This document shows, one piece after another, positions 22,651 through 29,063 of a stretch of 32,037 nucleotides of DNA. A program made the translations under genes and the position numbers. Within the stretch, counting starts at the first letter, position 1. Each line of letters begins with the position of its first letter. The notes under the pieces are model-generated. The model was not told the origin of the DNA and made no database searches. It worked only from the letters and a program-made list of their open reading frames with translations. This stretch comes from an uncultured Candidatus Nitrosopumilus sp. (lineage in GTDB: Archaea; Thermoproteota; Nitrososphaeria; Nitrososphaerales; Nitrosopumilaceae): the NCBI GenBank assembly GCA_905612295.1, contig CAJQRN010000046.1:1-32037 (forward strand), read 5' to 3'.

Positions 22651-23100
22651 ATGACTATTGAGGATGCTAAAAAATGGGAATCAATTGCAAAGATGTATGA
22701 ACAAACTTTTGCGCTCTATGTTTCCTTACGTGGAAAAATTCAAGATAATGCATTTCCTTTTATCGACAATGTTGCTAAAGAAGCACTATCTGATGTAGAT
22801 TTAACCGAAGATTTTTCCACCAATATCCAGAATAAAGACAAGGTGTTCAAATCAGACAGTATACCCGAACATATGTTTCAAATTCGAGAAACTATTAACG
22901 AAATATGGGGAAAAGTAGACAAATCTACAGAAATTTACCAAGAAATGAAACTTGATGCATACAAAACTGCAGGAGAAATGTATGAAGAAATCGGGGATTT
23001 AGAAAATGCAGCAAAGATGTATTCCTATTCTTATGATTACTGTGTGGACAAATCTGTTGAACTTTATGAAAAAAATTCTAAAGTAAAAGAAATGGAATGA
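22651..23100 (+). CDS. Unrecognised 149-aa helical protein
   Basis: It begins MTIEDAKKWESIAKMYEQTF and is predicted by eye to be all helical, with a C-terminal part AYKTAGEMYEEIGDLENAAKMYSYSYDYC that has the look of one TPR/14-3-3-like helix pair. Acidic overall, with no membrane segment. It is followed after 3 bases by the integrase-repeat mini-gene, with GGAATGAGAG at the junction, so the two are probably translated from one mRNA. No family is recognised. Confidence 0.65.
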   Translation: MTIEDAKKWESIAKMYEQTFALYVSLRGKIQDNAFPFIDNVAKEALSDVDLTEDFSTNIQNKDKVFKSDSIPEHMFQIRETINEIWGKVDKSTEIYQEMKLDAYKTAGEMYEEIGDLENAAKMYSYSYDYCVDKSVELYEKNSKVKEME

Positions 23101-23103
23101 GAG

Positions 23104-23265
23104 ATGAAAAAACAGTTTAGAGATTTTGCAGACGCACTAGAGTTTGTTAGAGCATTAAATCTGAACGGACAAACAGAATGGGGAGAGTATTGTAAATCAG
23201 GTAAAAAGCCTGATGACATACCTGCAACTCCATGGAATGTCTACAAGGAATGGAATAAGAAATGA
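23104..23265 (+). CDS. 53-aa protein made of one phage-integrase-repeat-like unit
   Basis: It reads FADALEFVRALNLNGQTEWG, then EYCKSGKKPDDIPATPWNVY and KEWNKK. This matches the INT_rpt ('phage-integrase repeat unit') pattern, in which 'a..f.r.L.L.s..eW..ycksGk.P.dIP..P...Yk..W' forms a short domain usually found in tandem in integrases and other large proteins. Here a single unit stands alone. It starts with ATG at 23104, 3 bases after the previous gene. The role may be DNA or protein binding. The family match is from memory, but the signature is distinctive. Confidence 0.7.
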   Translation: MKKQFRDFADALEFVRALNLNGQTEWGEYCKSGKKPDDIPATPWNVYKEWNKK

Positions 23266-23324
23266 GCAATACGTTGTAATGAAATTTCTAAATGCTTATT
23301 TTAATAAAAAACACCCGATAGATA

Positions 23325-23879
23325 TTGAATATTCTTCCCAAGGAATTTTATCAAAAAGATACGGTAGCAGTTGCAAAAAATCTCTTGGGAAAAAAACTAG
23401 TTAGAAAGATAGGTGATTTACAAATGTCAGGAATAATTGTAGAAACTGAGGCATATCGACATAAAGATGATCCTGCCAGTCACGCATTTAGAAACATTAC
23501 AGAGAGAAACAAGATAATGTTTGGAGATGTAGGGATGGCCTATGTTTATTTCACATATGGCATACATTATTGTTTTAATGTTGTAGCAAAAAATTTCAAA
23601 ATAGATGCTGGTGCGGTATTGATACGTGCCATTAAACCAGATAAAGGAATTACAAGAATGCAAGAAAATAGACACATGAAAGATATGAAGAATCTTACAA
23701 ATGGACCTGGAAAACTAACACAAGCATTAGAGATTACAAAAGAACACTATGGTATGGATTTAACAAAAAAATCAGAATTATACATTGAAGATACAACAAA
23801 TGTTGTAAAAATTTCCAAATCAACTAGAGTTGGAATAAAAACTGGAACTGAACTATTGTGGAATTTTAAAATAAAATAA
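23325..23879 (+). CDS. 3-methyladenine DNA glycosylase (AAG/MPG family)
   Basis: Base-excision repair enzyme that removes alkylated and deaminated purines. The 184 residues fit the family and show its signatures: LLGKKLVRKIGD near the N terminus, IIVETEAYRHKDDPASHAF, GMAYVYFTYGIHYCFNVV (with the intercalating Tyr region), AVLIRAIKP and NGPGKLTQALEI. The Glu in VETEAY corresponds to the catalytic base. The start is TTG at 23325, giving MNILPKEFYQKDTVAVA as in homologues. It lies 59 bases after the integrase-repeat mini-gene. It looks like a core repair gene at the island edge. Confidence 0.95.
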   Translation: MNILPKEFYQKDTVAVAKNLLGKKLVRKIGDLQMSGIIVETEAYRHKDDPASHAFRNITERNKIMFGDVGMAYVYFTYGIHYCFNVVAKNFKIDAGAVLIRAIKPDKGITRMQENRHMKDMKNLTNGPGKLTQALEITKEHYGMDLTKKSELYIEDTTNVVKISKSTRVGIKTGTELLWNFKIK

Positions 23880-23934
23880 TTTTAAATATAATATTTTAGA
23901 AAATAAACCACATTAATCTATTAGAAGAATTTTT

Positions 23935-25068
23935 CTATGATGTTTCTATATCTATTTTGATTTTATTCCTACTTGAACTTCTGCGTGTTCTACCATCAAC
24001 TATAATTGCCGGAATACCTTTTGCGGCATATCTTTTAGTATACTGATTAATTTTCTCAACATCCGATTTTTCAATAATATTCAACAGTAATACGGCGATT
24101 TGCGGAAAAACTTCTTGATATACTTCTAATTGACCAATTAAATCTCTTAAAACAGTAGGGGTTTTTGCAAGTTTTACTTCGATCACATATTTTCCATCAA
24201 TTAAAAAATCTACATTTCCAACACTTGTTTTAACTTCTCTTTCTATTTTTTTTCCTTTATACTCTCTAGCAAGAAAAATTTTCAATTGAGTTTGAAGTTC
24301 TTTTTCATCCACACTATCTTCAGGTATGAACTCCTTTTGGATATTATCAATAATTTTTAAAAAGGTAGAATCATATTTTTTAAAATTCTTTGTTTTATTT
24401 TTATAATTAGTATTTTTTTTAACTATGGTTTGTATGCTCTTTTGGCCAATGTTGCTTTTCTCAGAGTCAATTGAAAGTGTTTTGTTAGTGACAAGTATTT
24501 TTTCTTTTTTAAACACATAATCATTAACTCTTTGTAATAATTTTTCTTTATTCCCTTCAGAATTCATGCCTAAATTATCACAGAGTTCTTCAATATCTTC
24601 TTTATACAATTCTTTTTTCCACTCACTCATGGCAGACTTAACAAGGGAATCATTTTTTGCAACTCTTTCTACCAGTTTTTCTTTTTTACCTGTGCTAGGA
24701 ATGTTATGCTCAGCTAAAATATTTTCAAGATCATACTTATGACAACCAAAGTCTAAAAAATTTATTTTATTTTTTATGTCTCTATTATCGATATTTTCAT
24801 GCAATTTATCTAAAATTTTCTCTTCTAAATTGGGTCTACTGGACTTAGAAGGAATGTTTAGTGAGTCACATATGATTTGAATTTCATTTTTACTTGAGCC
24901 ATCTAATAATTCCTTTATGGTATCTTCAAAAATGGTGGCATTTTTCAATATAGTTTGTAACAGTTCATCTTTTTTTCCAGATTTGGGAAATCCATATTCT
25001 TCTAGAATATCTTCGATGTCTTCTTTATCATAATTATCATTAAGAATTTCTTTAAAGATACCTTCCAT
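23935..25068 (-). CDS. Nuclease-like protein with four SAP-like repeats and a PD-(D/E)XK domain
   Basis: The 377-residue protein has four SAP-like helix-turn-helix units at about 13-43, 60-90, 110-139 and 155-184, each ending in 'G.P.sGkK.eLl.ri' (GFPKSGKKDELLQTI, NIPSTGKKEKLVERV and variants). SAP motifs bind AT-rich DNA. A lysine-rich linker leads to a C-terminal domain (about 255-360) with NVDFLIDGKYVIEVKLAKT: Asp287, Glu297 and Lys299 fit a PD-(D/E)XK nuclease core, followed by LRDLIGQLEVYQE and AVLLLNI. The combination suggests a DNA-binding nuclease of defence or repair type. It is convergent with the glycosylase. Targets are unknown. Confidence 0.8.
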   Translation of the reverse strand: MEGIFKEILNDNYDKEDIEDILEEYGFPKSGKKDELLQTILKNATIFEDTIKELLDGSSKNEIQIICDSLNIPSKSSRPNLEEKILDKLHENIDNRDIKNKINFLDFGCHKYDLENILAEHNIPSTGKKEKLVERVAKNDSLVKSAMSEWKKELYKEDIEELCDNLGMNSEGNKEKLLQRVNDYVFKKEKILVTNKTLSIDSEKSNIGQKSIQTIVKKNTNYKNKTKNFKKYDSTFLKIIDNIQKEFIPEDSVDEKELQTQLKIFLAREYKGKKIEREVKTSVGNVDFLIDGKYVIEVKLAKTPTVLRDLIGQLEVYQEVFPQIAVLLLNIIEKSDVEKINQYTKRYAAKGIPAIIVDGRTRRSSSRNKIKIDIETS

Positions 25069-25387
25069 GTTTAATAAAATCTTAATTTTTGTACTATCTA
25101 ACTATTTCTAAAATATTTCTAAAAAAATAAAAAAGAAATGAGTTTCTGGGATCCAGTAGTTTACAATAGTTGAGTATAGAATCTTATAACAACATAAACC
25201 ACTAGGACGTGGTTCTTTTTTGAATTTCTTAAGGTCTTTCAGGCATAATTATAGAAATTATTGATATGAATTTCAAAGATTAACAAAAGCAACGTGTTTA
25301 GATTCGCAAGGTTACATACTAACGGTAGATTCAAAATTTTTCTTAACATCAAAACCATATAATAACTCGAAATTATCACATTAATTC
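25069..25387. other. Intergenic stretch with hairpins
   Basis: No gene is seen. A short hairpin CTGG/CCAG lies at about 25146-25156. A stronger one with a T-run at 25197-25221 is listed separately. The rest is AT-rich promoter-like DNA upstream of the SAP nuclease (divergent) and of the 53-aa gene at 25388. Confidence 0.45.
25197..25221 (+). terminator. Hairpin followed by T6, terminator-like
   Basis: AACCAC (25197-25202) and GTGGTT (25209-25214) form a 6-bp stem with a TAGGAC loop, followed by C and six T (25216-25221) on the plus strand. No plus-strand gene ends nearby, so if it acts it would end a short untranslated transcript. Hairpins are not the main terminator type in archaea; the T-run is the more telling part. 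Confidence 0.35.
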
Positions 25388-25549
25388 ATGGTTGATACAC
25401 TAACTACGTACGATGAATTGAATGAAGATATTCAATTTACTGAAGATGAAACAAAATCACTATTGAAGTTAAGTGAAAAAGAGATACTGATTCTAGTTCT
25501 TTCTGAAATGAAAAAACAAACTGAATTAATGTCAAAAATAATAAAATAA
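25388..25549 (+). CDS. 53-aa acidic protein, unrecognised
   Basis: It reads MVDTLTTYDELNEDIQFTED, then ETKSLLKLSEKEILILVLSE and MKKQTELMSKIIK. An acidic N terminus is followed by one long amphipathic/hydrophobic helix. The ATG is preceded by TATA-like sequence (CCATATAATAA, about 30 bases upstream), consistent with a leaderless mRNA. It could be a small regulator or dimerising peptide. No family is recognised. Confidence 0.5.
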   Translation: MVDTLTTYDELNEDIQFTEDETKSLLKLSEKEILILVLSEMKKQTELMSKIIK

Positions 25550-25618
25550 AATTTATTAAAAAATTTCACTAATTTCAAAAGTAGTAAAAAGTCGAGATAA
25601 AAAATAGGAAAATATTTA

Positions 25619-25867
25619 TTAATTTTTTGATTTTTCAAGTAATTCTTTAATCACATAACTTCGGACATTAGCAAACTCCCATTCTTTTAGATTTGCGGAT
25701 CTGCATTCTTCCTTAATTATTAGTCCTGCAAGACCGTCACTCCAAATATGTCGATTTAAATCATAAACTTCAACAATTTTGCCCCGTTTTGTAATTTTAA
25801 TTGCTCCGTGACATCTTTCAATAATTTTTAATGCCACTCTTAGATAGATTTTTTCAAAATTCACCAT
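25619..25867 (-). CDS. Unrecognised 82-aa protein
   Basis: It begins MVNFEKIYLRVALKIIERCH, contains GAIKITKRGKIVEVYDLNRH, and then SDGLAGLIIKEECRSANLK and a helix VRSYVIKELLEKSK. The order helix, beta hairpin, helix suggests a small winged or alpha/beta fold. It is a single gene with no same-strand neighbour close by; a TATA-like AACTTTAGAC-rich region precedes it. No family is recognised. Residue composition supports coding. Confidence 0.6.
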   Translation of the reverse strand: MVNFEKIYLRVALKIIERCHGAIKITKRGKIVEVYDLNRHIWSDGLAGLIIKEECRSANLKEWEFANVRSYVIKELLEKSKN

Positions 25868-26034
25868 AGTCTAAAGTTAATTGTTCATATCAAAAATGTT
25901 CTGATTTAGAACATAATGGTAATTTCTAACTAATTCTTTGAAGATAATTTTAGAATTATAGGTATATTGTCATAATGAAATAGATATTTTGTTATTAATT
26001 GAGAATAATTGTCAATTTGTGAATTCTGTTTATC

Positions 26035-26241
26035 CTACTCAGGTGAAGGAGGGTTTGGTTGCATGACAACTTTATCTGAACCTTTGCAAGGTTTGTCAGC
26101 TTTGGAATGTTTGTGAATTTTCCAATTTGCACCCTTTGTAAATTTTAGAACTATGTGACCTCTTTTCCATTGTTGACACCATGCACAAAATATCTTAGGA
26201 GAATTAGATTTCTTTGAGTGAAAATTTCCAGAATTTGCCAT
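26035..26241 (-). CDS. Small basic Cys/His protein (68 aa)
   Basis: The protein reads MANSGNFHSKKSNSPKIFCAWCQQWKRG, with LKFTKGANWKIHKHSKADKPCKGS further on. CxxC plus H-x-H and a later Cys form a plausible single zinc site, and the many Lys residues suggest nucleic-acid binding. It ends with a Pro-rich tail NPPSPE. No family is recognised. It is isolated, with a gene-free stretch holding an inverted repeat upstream. Confidence 0.55.
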   Translation of the reverse strand: MANSGNFHSKKSNSPKIFCAWCQQWKRGHIVLKFTKGANWKIHKHSKADKPCKGSDKVVMQPNPPSPE

Positions 26242-26358
26242 TCTATTTTGTAATTCTTTTAGGTATTTATGAAATTATTCTAATTTTAAAAAGAGTATTT
26301 ACTCTACGACACGTAATTTCTTCAATTCTATATTAAATAGTAAGTAGAAAAAATAACT

Positions 26359-26446
26359 TCTCATATTTTATCAGTGGGCACGTGCTCTACACAATCCTGG
26401 CGATAATTATCAATCCCAAATCATTTGCACCTGATAAAATATGAGA
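26359..26446. repeat. 88-bp element with perfect 16-bp inverted terminal arms
   Basis: TCTCATATTTTATCAG (26359-26374) and CTGATAAAATATGAGA (26431-26446) are exact reverse complements. The 56-bp interior contains two more palindromes, GCACGTGC (about 26378-26385) and GATAATTATC (26402-26411). No target-site duplication is visible. It could fold as a long RNA hairpin, be a miniature transposable element, or be a bidirectional terminator. The remaining sequence of 26242-26531 shows nothing convincing. Confidence 0.6.
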
Positions 26447-26531
26447 GCCCTCCTGCAATGGCTACAAACCAAAAATCATTAGGAACATTCCTACTCAAAA
26501 AAGGCATTAAAGATAGGGGTTATTATGAAAA

Positions 26532-26759
26532 TTAATCATGTTTTGATTCTTTTTGGGTAGATCCTTTTTGGTTAGATCTTCCTACCAGGAATAAAAGAGA
26601 ACCGATGATTGTGAAGATTACCAACAATAAAACAGAATCATACCAAGTTGCACCACCCATCCAATTCAAGTAGGGGACAGTAATTCCAATTACCAAAAAT
26701 AATAAACCAAATATAATTAGCAGGTTGACAGATCCCTTTTTCATATTGTGCAAAAACAA
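26532..26759 (-). CDS. Small two-span membrane protein (75 aa)
   Basis: After a short basic start (MFLHNMKKGS) come two hydrophobic segments, about residues 13-31 (LLIIFGLLFLVIGITVPYL) and 41-61 (SVLLLVIFTIIGSLLFLVG), then a hydrophilic tail SNQKGSTQKESKHD. Small proteins of this shape are common in thaumarchaeal genomes and mostly of unknown role. Met6 is an alternative start. No neighbour shares its strand closely. Confidence 0.6.
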   Translation of the reverse strand: MFLHNMKKGSVNLLIIFGLLFLVIGITVPYLNWMGGATWYDSVLLLVIFTIIGSLLFLVGRSNQKGSTQKESKHD

Positions 26760-27113
26760 GGTATACTGATTAAGTTTTGTTTAATAATATAGAGTGATGA
26801 GAAAATAGTAAAACACAGGTGAAATAAATCCCGTTCTTCTCATCACAACTAATTGACAATTATTCCTACAACGAATTTACATAATAGTGACGTGATGAAT
26901 TTTTAACCAGAGATTAAAAATGTAGAATGAAAAATGAATACAGTGTTTTGATTTATTATGAAATATTGTTTTGAAAAAATTTGTTTATATTTGCTAAATG
27001 AGATCAAATGTTCTTGTTTCTGGTAATTTGAAATGAGTATCGATAATCTGTCCTTGGAATTGGCGCTTATAACCATCCGATTCAAATAAATAGATTATAT
27101 GTGAATCTCATTC
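26760..27113. other. Intergenic stretch upstream of the flavodoxin gene
   Basis: No convincing gene. AATTGACAATTATTC (26851-26865) is the exact reverse complement of 26003-26017, so a 15-bp inverted repeat brackets the two small genes in between. Just before the flavodoxin start, AAATAAATAGATTATATG (27087-27102 region) supplies a TATA-like promoter. A 60-codon minus-strand frame at 26903-27085 was judged non-coding. Confidence 0.4.
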
Positions 27114-27731
27114 ATGGCTGGTCCACACGCACATGACGACAATGTTCAACATGATGTTACACCAACTGACGCACCAACAGCAGGAATCGGACTTTATTTT
27201 GGTACACAAACTGGTAAAACAGAACAAGTTTGTGGATACATTAAAGCAGAATTCGGCGATGCAATAACAGATGCTATCGATGTTGCTGAAGGGGATCTAG
27301 AACATTTTCCAAATCTTAATGGTCTAATATGCGGTATTCCTACTTGGAATACAGGCGCTTTAGAACTACGATCTGGAACTGTTTGGGATGACCTCTTAGA
27401 AAAAATTGGTGAATTAGACCTCAAGGATAAACCTGTTGCATTATTTGGTCTAGGTGATTCTGTAGGTTACGGCGAAGATTTCGTCGATGCTATGGAAGAA
27501 CTACATAGATTCTTTGAAAAAGCAGGAGCAAAAATGGTAGGATACGTACCCCTTGACGGATACAATTTTGTCTCTTCAAGATGTTTAGTTCCACATCTTA
27601 ACGAAATTACAGAACCTGAAAACGGTGAAAAATTTTGTGGTCTTCCAGTAGATGAAGACAGTGAAGGCGAACTTACTGAAGAAAGAGTCAAAAATTGGTG
27701 TACTCAAGTTAAATCAGAAATGGGTTTATAG
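27114..27731 (+). CDS. Flavodoxin (long-chain type) with His/Asp-rich N-terminal extension
   Basis: FMN-containing electron carrier that can replace ferredoxin. Phosphate loop: GLYFGTQTGKTEQV (about 26-39). First isoalloxazine loop: GIPTWNTGAL (about 75-84). Second: GLGDSVGYGEDFVDAMEEL followed by GAKMVGYVPLDGYNF and SSRCLV, the long-chain insertion typical of 170-plus-residue flavodoxins. The first 24 residues (AGPHAHDDNVQHD...) are an unusual His/Asp-rich extension. The ATG at 27114 lies about 20 bases after a TATA-like box, supporting a leaderless mRNA and the long start. The partner reductase is not in the window. Confidence 0.92.
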   Translation: MAGPHAHDDNVQHDVTPTDAPTAGIGLYFGTQTGKTEQVCGYIKAEFGDAITDAIDVAEGDLEHFPNLNGLICGIPTWNTGALELRSGTVWDDLLEKIGELDLKDKPVALFGLGDSVGYGEDFVDAMEELHRFFEKAGAKMVGYVPLDGYNFVSSRCLVPHLNEITEPENGEKFCGLPVDEDSEGELTEERVKNWCTQVKSEMGL

Positions 27732-27825
27732 ATTAATTCCATTTTAAAAATTAACTTTATTTTTTTATTTTATAAAAAATTCTGCCACATGCACATCATG
27801 TTCTGTAAGAACAACACGCATCTAT

Positions 27826-28005
27826 CTATGTCCATTTTTTTAAATTACTTTCATAAAGTGTGTGTTTTCTAACAGGTTTAATTCCCATTTCAGATTTGTA
27901 GTTTACCAGACACGTTAAACAAATTTCATGATTTTCAACACAACTGTTGCAATGAATTTTTTGTGTTTTATTTTGTTCATTACAAAAATCACATTGGTTT
28001 TCCAT
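27826..28005 (-). CDS. 59-aa protein with three CxxC motifs
   Basis: It reads MENQCDFCNEQNKTQKIHCN, then SCVENHEICLTCLVNYKSEM. Three CxxC pairs (Cys5/8, 19/22, 29/32) plus a His (H26) suggest two zinc sites in the manner of a small B-box or RING-like cross-brace, followed by a basic tail (KPVRKHTLYESNLKKW). It starts with ATG at 28003-28005 and ends with TAG at 27826-27828. It is convergent with the flavodoxin gene. No family is recognised, but the Cys regularity strongly supports coding. Confidence 0.65.
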   Translation of the reverse strand: MENQCDFCNEQNKTQKIHCNSCVENHEICLTCLVNYKSEMGIKPVRKHTLYESNLKKWT

Positions 28006-28146
28006 AATTACAGTGTAAAAAAATTCATTTAAAAAATATCAGAAGATTATAGAATCTTATTACAAAAATCTAAAAAGAGTACTGAAAAATATTTTAGAAT
28101 GAATGCCAATAGTAACAAATTCATTGGTCGGTTAATCAGATTACTA

Positions 28147-28233
28147 TCATAGATTCCAATATTTCCAGTACTCCATGATCCTATCTAGTTCACTCATATC
28201 TTGGCAGACCAAGCACATAAGATCTATTTTCAT
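28147..28233 (-). CDS. Possible 28-aa CxxC peptide
   Basis: It reads MKIDLMCLVCQDMSELDRIM then EYWKYWNL. One CxxC and an amphipathic helix are seen, and a TATA-like GTATAATAC lies about 20 bases upstream on the minus strand. It is too short to be sure; it is listed because several other tiny Cys-pair genes occur nearby. Confidence 0.28.
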   Translation of the reverse strand: MKIDLMCLVCQDMSELDRIMEYWKYWNL

Positions 28234-28434
28234 ATGGCAGTCAAAGTATTATACGTATATGAAATTTTACGATCGTATTCTAAGATATTAAATGAAATGT
28301 TAAAAACGAATTTTTTTAAAAATTATAAATAAATTAAAAAACATATTATTAAAAATTAAAAAATGTAAAGAAAAATAAACACATGTAAAGAATTACAAAA
28401 ACTTGTTAAAATAAAACAATGATCTTTTTAAAAC
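28234..28434. other. Very AT-rich intergenic DNA
   Basis: Between two candidate mini-genes lies an almost pure A/T stretch (about 28295-28400), including ATGTAAAGAA repeated twice (about 28363 and 28383). No gene or structured element is seen. Confidence 0.4.
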
Positions 28435-28572
28435 ATGGATTACTGTATACACGATAACAATACCAAAACCTGCTTTTATTGTAAAATAAATCAAAATATT
28501 GAGAGTAAAAAGCAAGAAAAAGAGAAGTTTCTAGAAAAAAATGAAAATAATGAAATATTATCTTTCACATAA
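28435..28572 (+). CDS. 45-aa Cys/His mini-protein
   Basis: It reads MDYCIHDNNTKTCFYCKINQ, then a charged helix ESKKQEKEKFLEKNENNE and ends ILSFT. Cys4, His6, Cys13 and Cys16 could bind one zinc ion. The composition, with Cys spacing followed by a helix, resembles the other mini zinc proteins in the window. It starts with ATG at 28435 and stops with TAA at 28570-28572. It is convergent with the HNH gene. No family is recognised. Confidence 0.42.
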   Translation: MDYCIHDNNTKTCFYCKINQNIESKKQEKEKFLEKNENNEILSFT

Positions 28573-28617
28573 TATTTTCTTGAGAAGATAGTAAAGATTA
28601 ATAAAAAAAGCAGTAAA

Positions 28618-28995
28618 CTAGTGTTGTTTATTTTCAAGAGGGCATTTTCCATAGTAGCCTTTTGTTTGATTGCAATTATGGCACAGTATTTGAAAACCTT
28701 TTGGAAAATTATTTTTTGTTATCCAGATTACTAAAGCAGTTCCACTTAATTTTGGCGTGTATTTTAATTTCTTTAAATTATGTTCAGAGTCCATTTCTTG
28801 TCTTCCTGCAATATGATCAATAGTTAAAAATTCAATATGGCTATTTAATCCACAACAATTGCAACAGGGAACATCACTATGGGAAAGATTCTTAGAATAA
28901 TACTGTAAAACTTTCAAGCGATTTTCCTTACTTTCAGGTTTATCTCTATTCTTTTTTTGATTCGCCTTGCGTTCTTCATCAGTTTGAACCAACAA
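28618..28995 (-). CDS. HNH endonuclease-like protein
   Basis: A 125-residue protein. A basic N-terminal region (ERKANQKKNRDKPESKENRL) is followed by PCCNCCGLNSHIEFLTIDHIAG and, after a loop, FQILCHNCNQTKGYYGKCP. The two zinc knuckles and the DH pair in LTIDHI with the later N of CNQTKG form an HNH site, as in phage-type and homing-like HNH proteins. It may be a free-standing nuclease, perhaps mobile. The start is a TTG at 28993-28995. It lies 68 bases downstream of the DinG/XPD-like gene on the same strand. Confidence 0.82.
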   Translation of the reverse strand: MLVQTDEERKANQKKNRDKPESKENRLKVLQYYSKNLSHSDVPCCNCCGLNSHIEFLTIDHIAGRQEMDSEHNLKKLKYTPKLSGTALVIWITKNNFPKGFQILCHNCNQTKGYYGKCPLENKQH

Positions 28996-29063
28996 TGGAT
29001 TATTAATTTTCTATTAGATTAATAATTTACTTAACAAATTTTATTGGTAAACTATAGATTAAC

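Noticed and set aside
26903-27085. 60-codon minus-strand frame before the flavodoxin gene
   Set aside because: It overlaps the likely flavodoxin promoter, has no family features and a composition typical of chance frames in AT-rich DNA.
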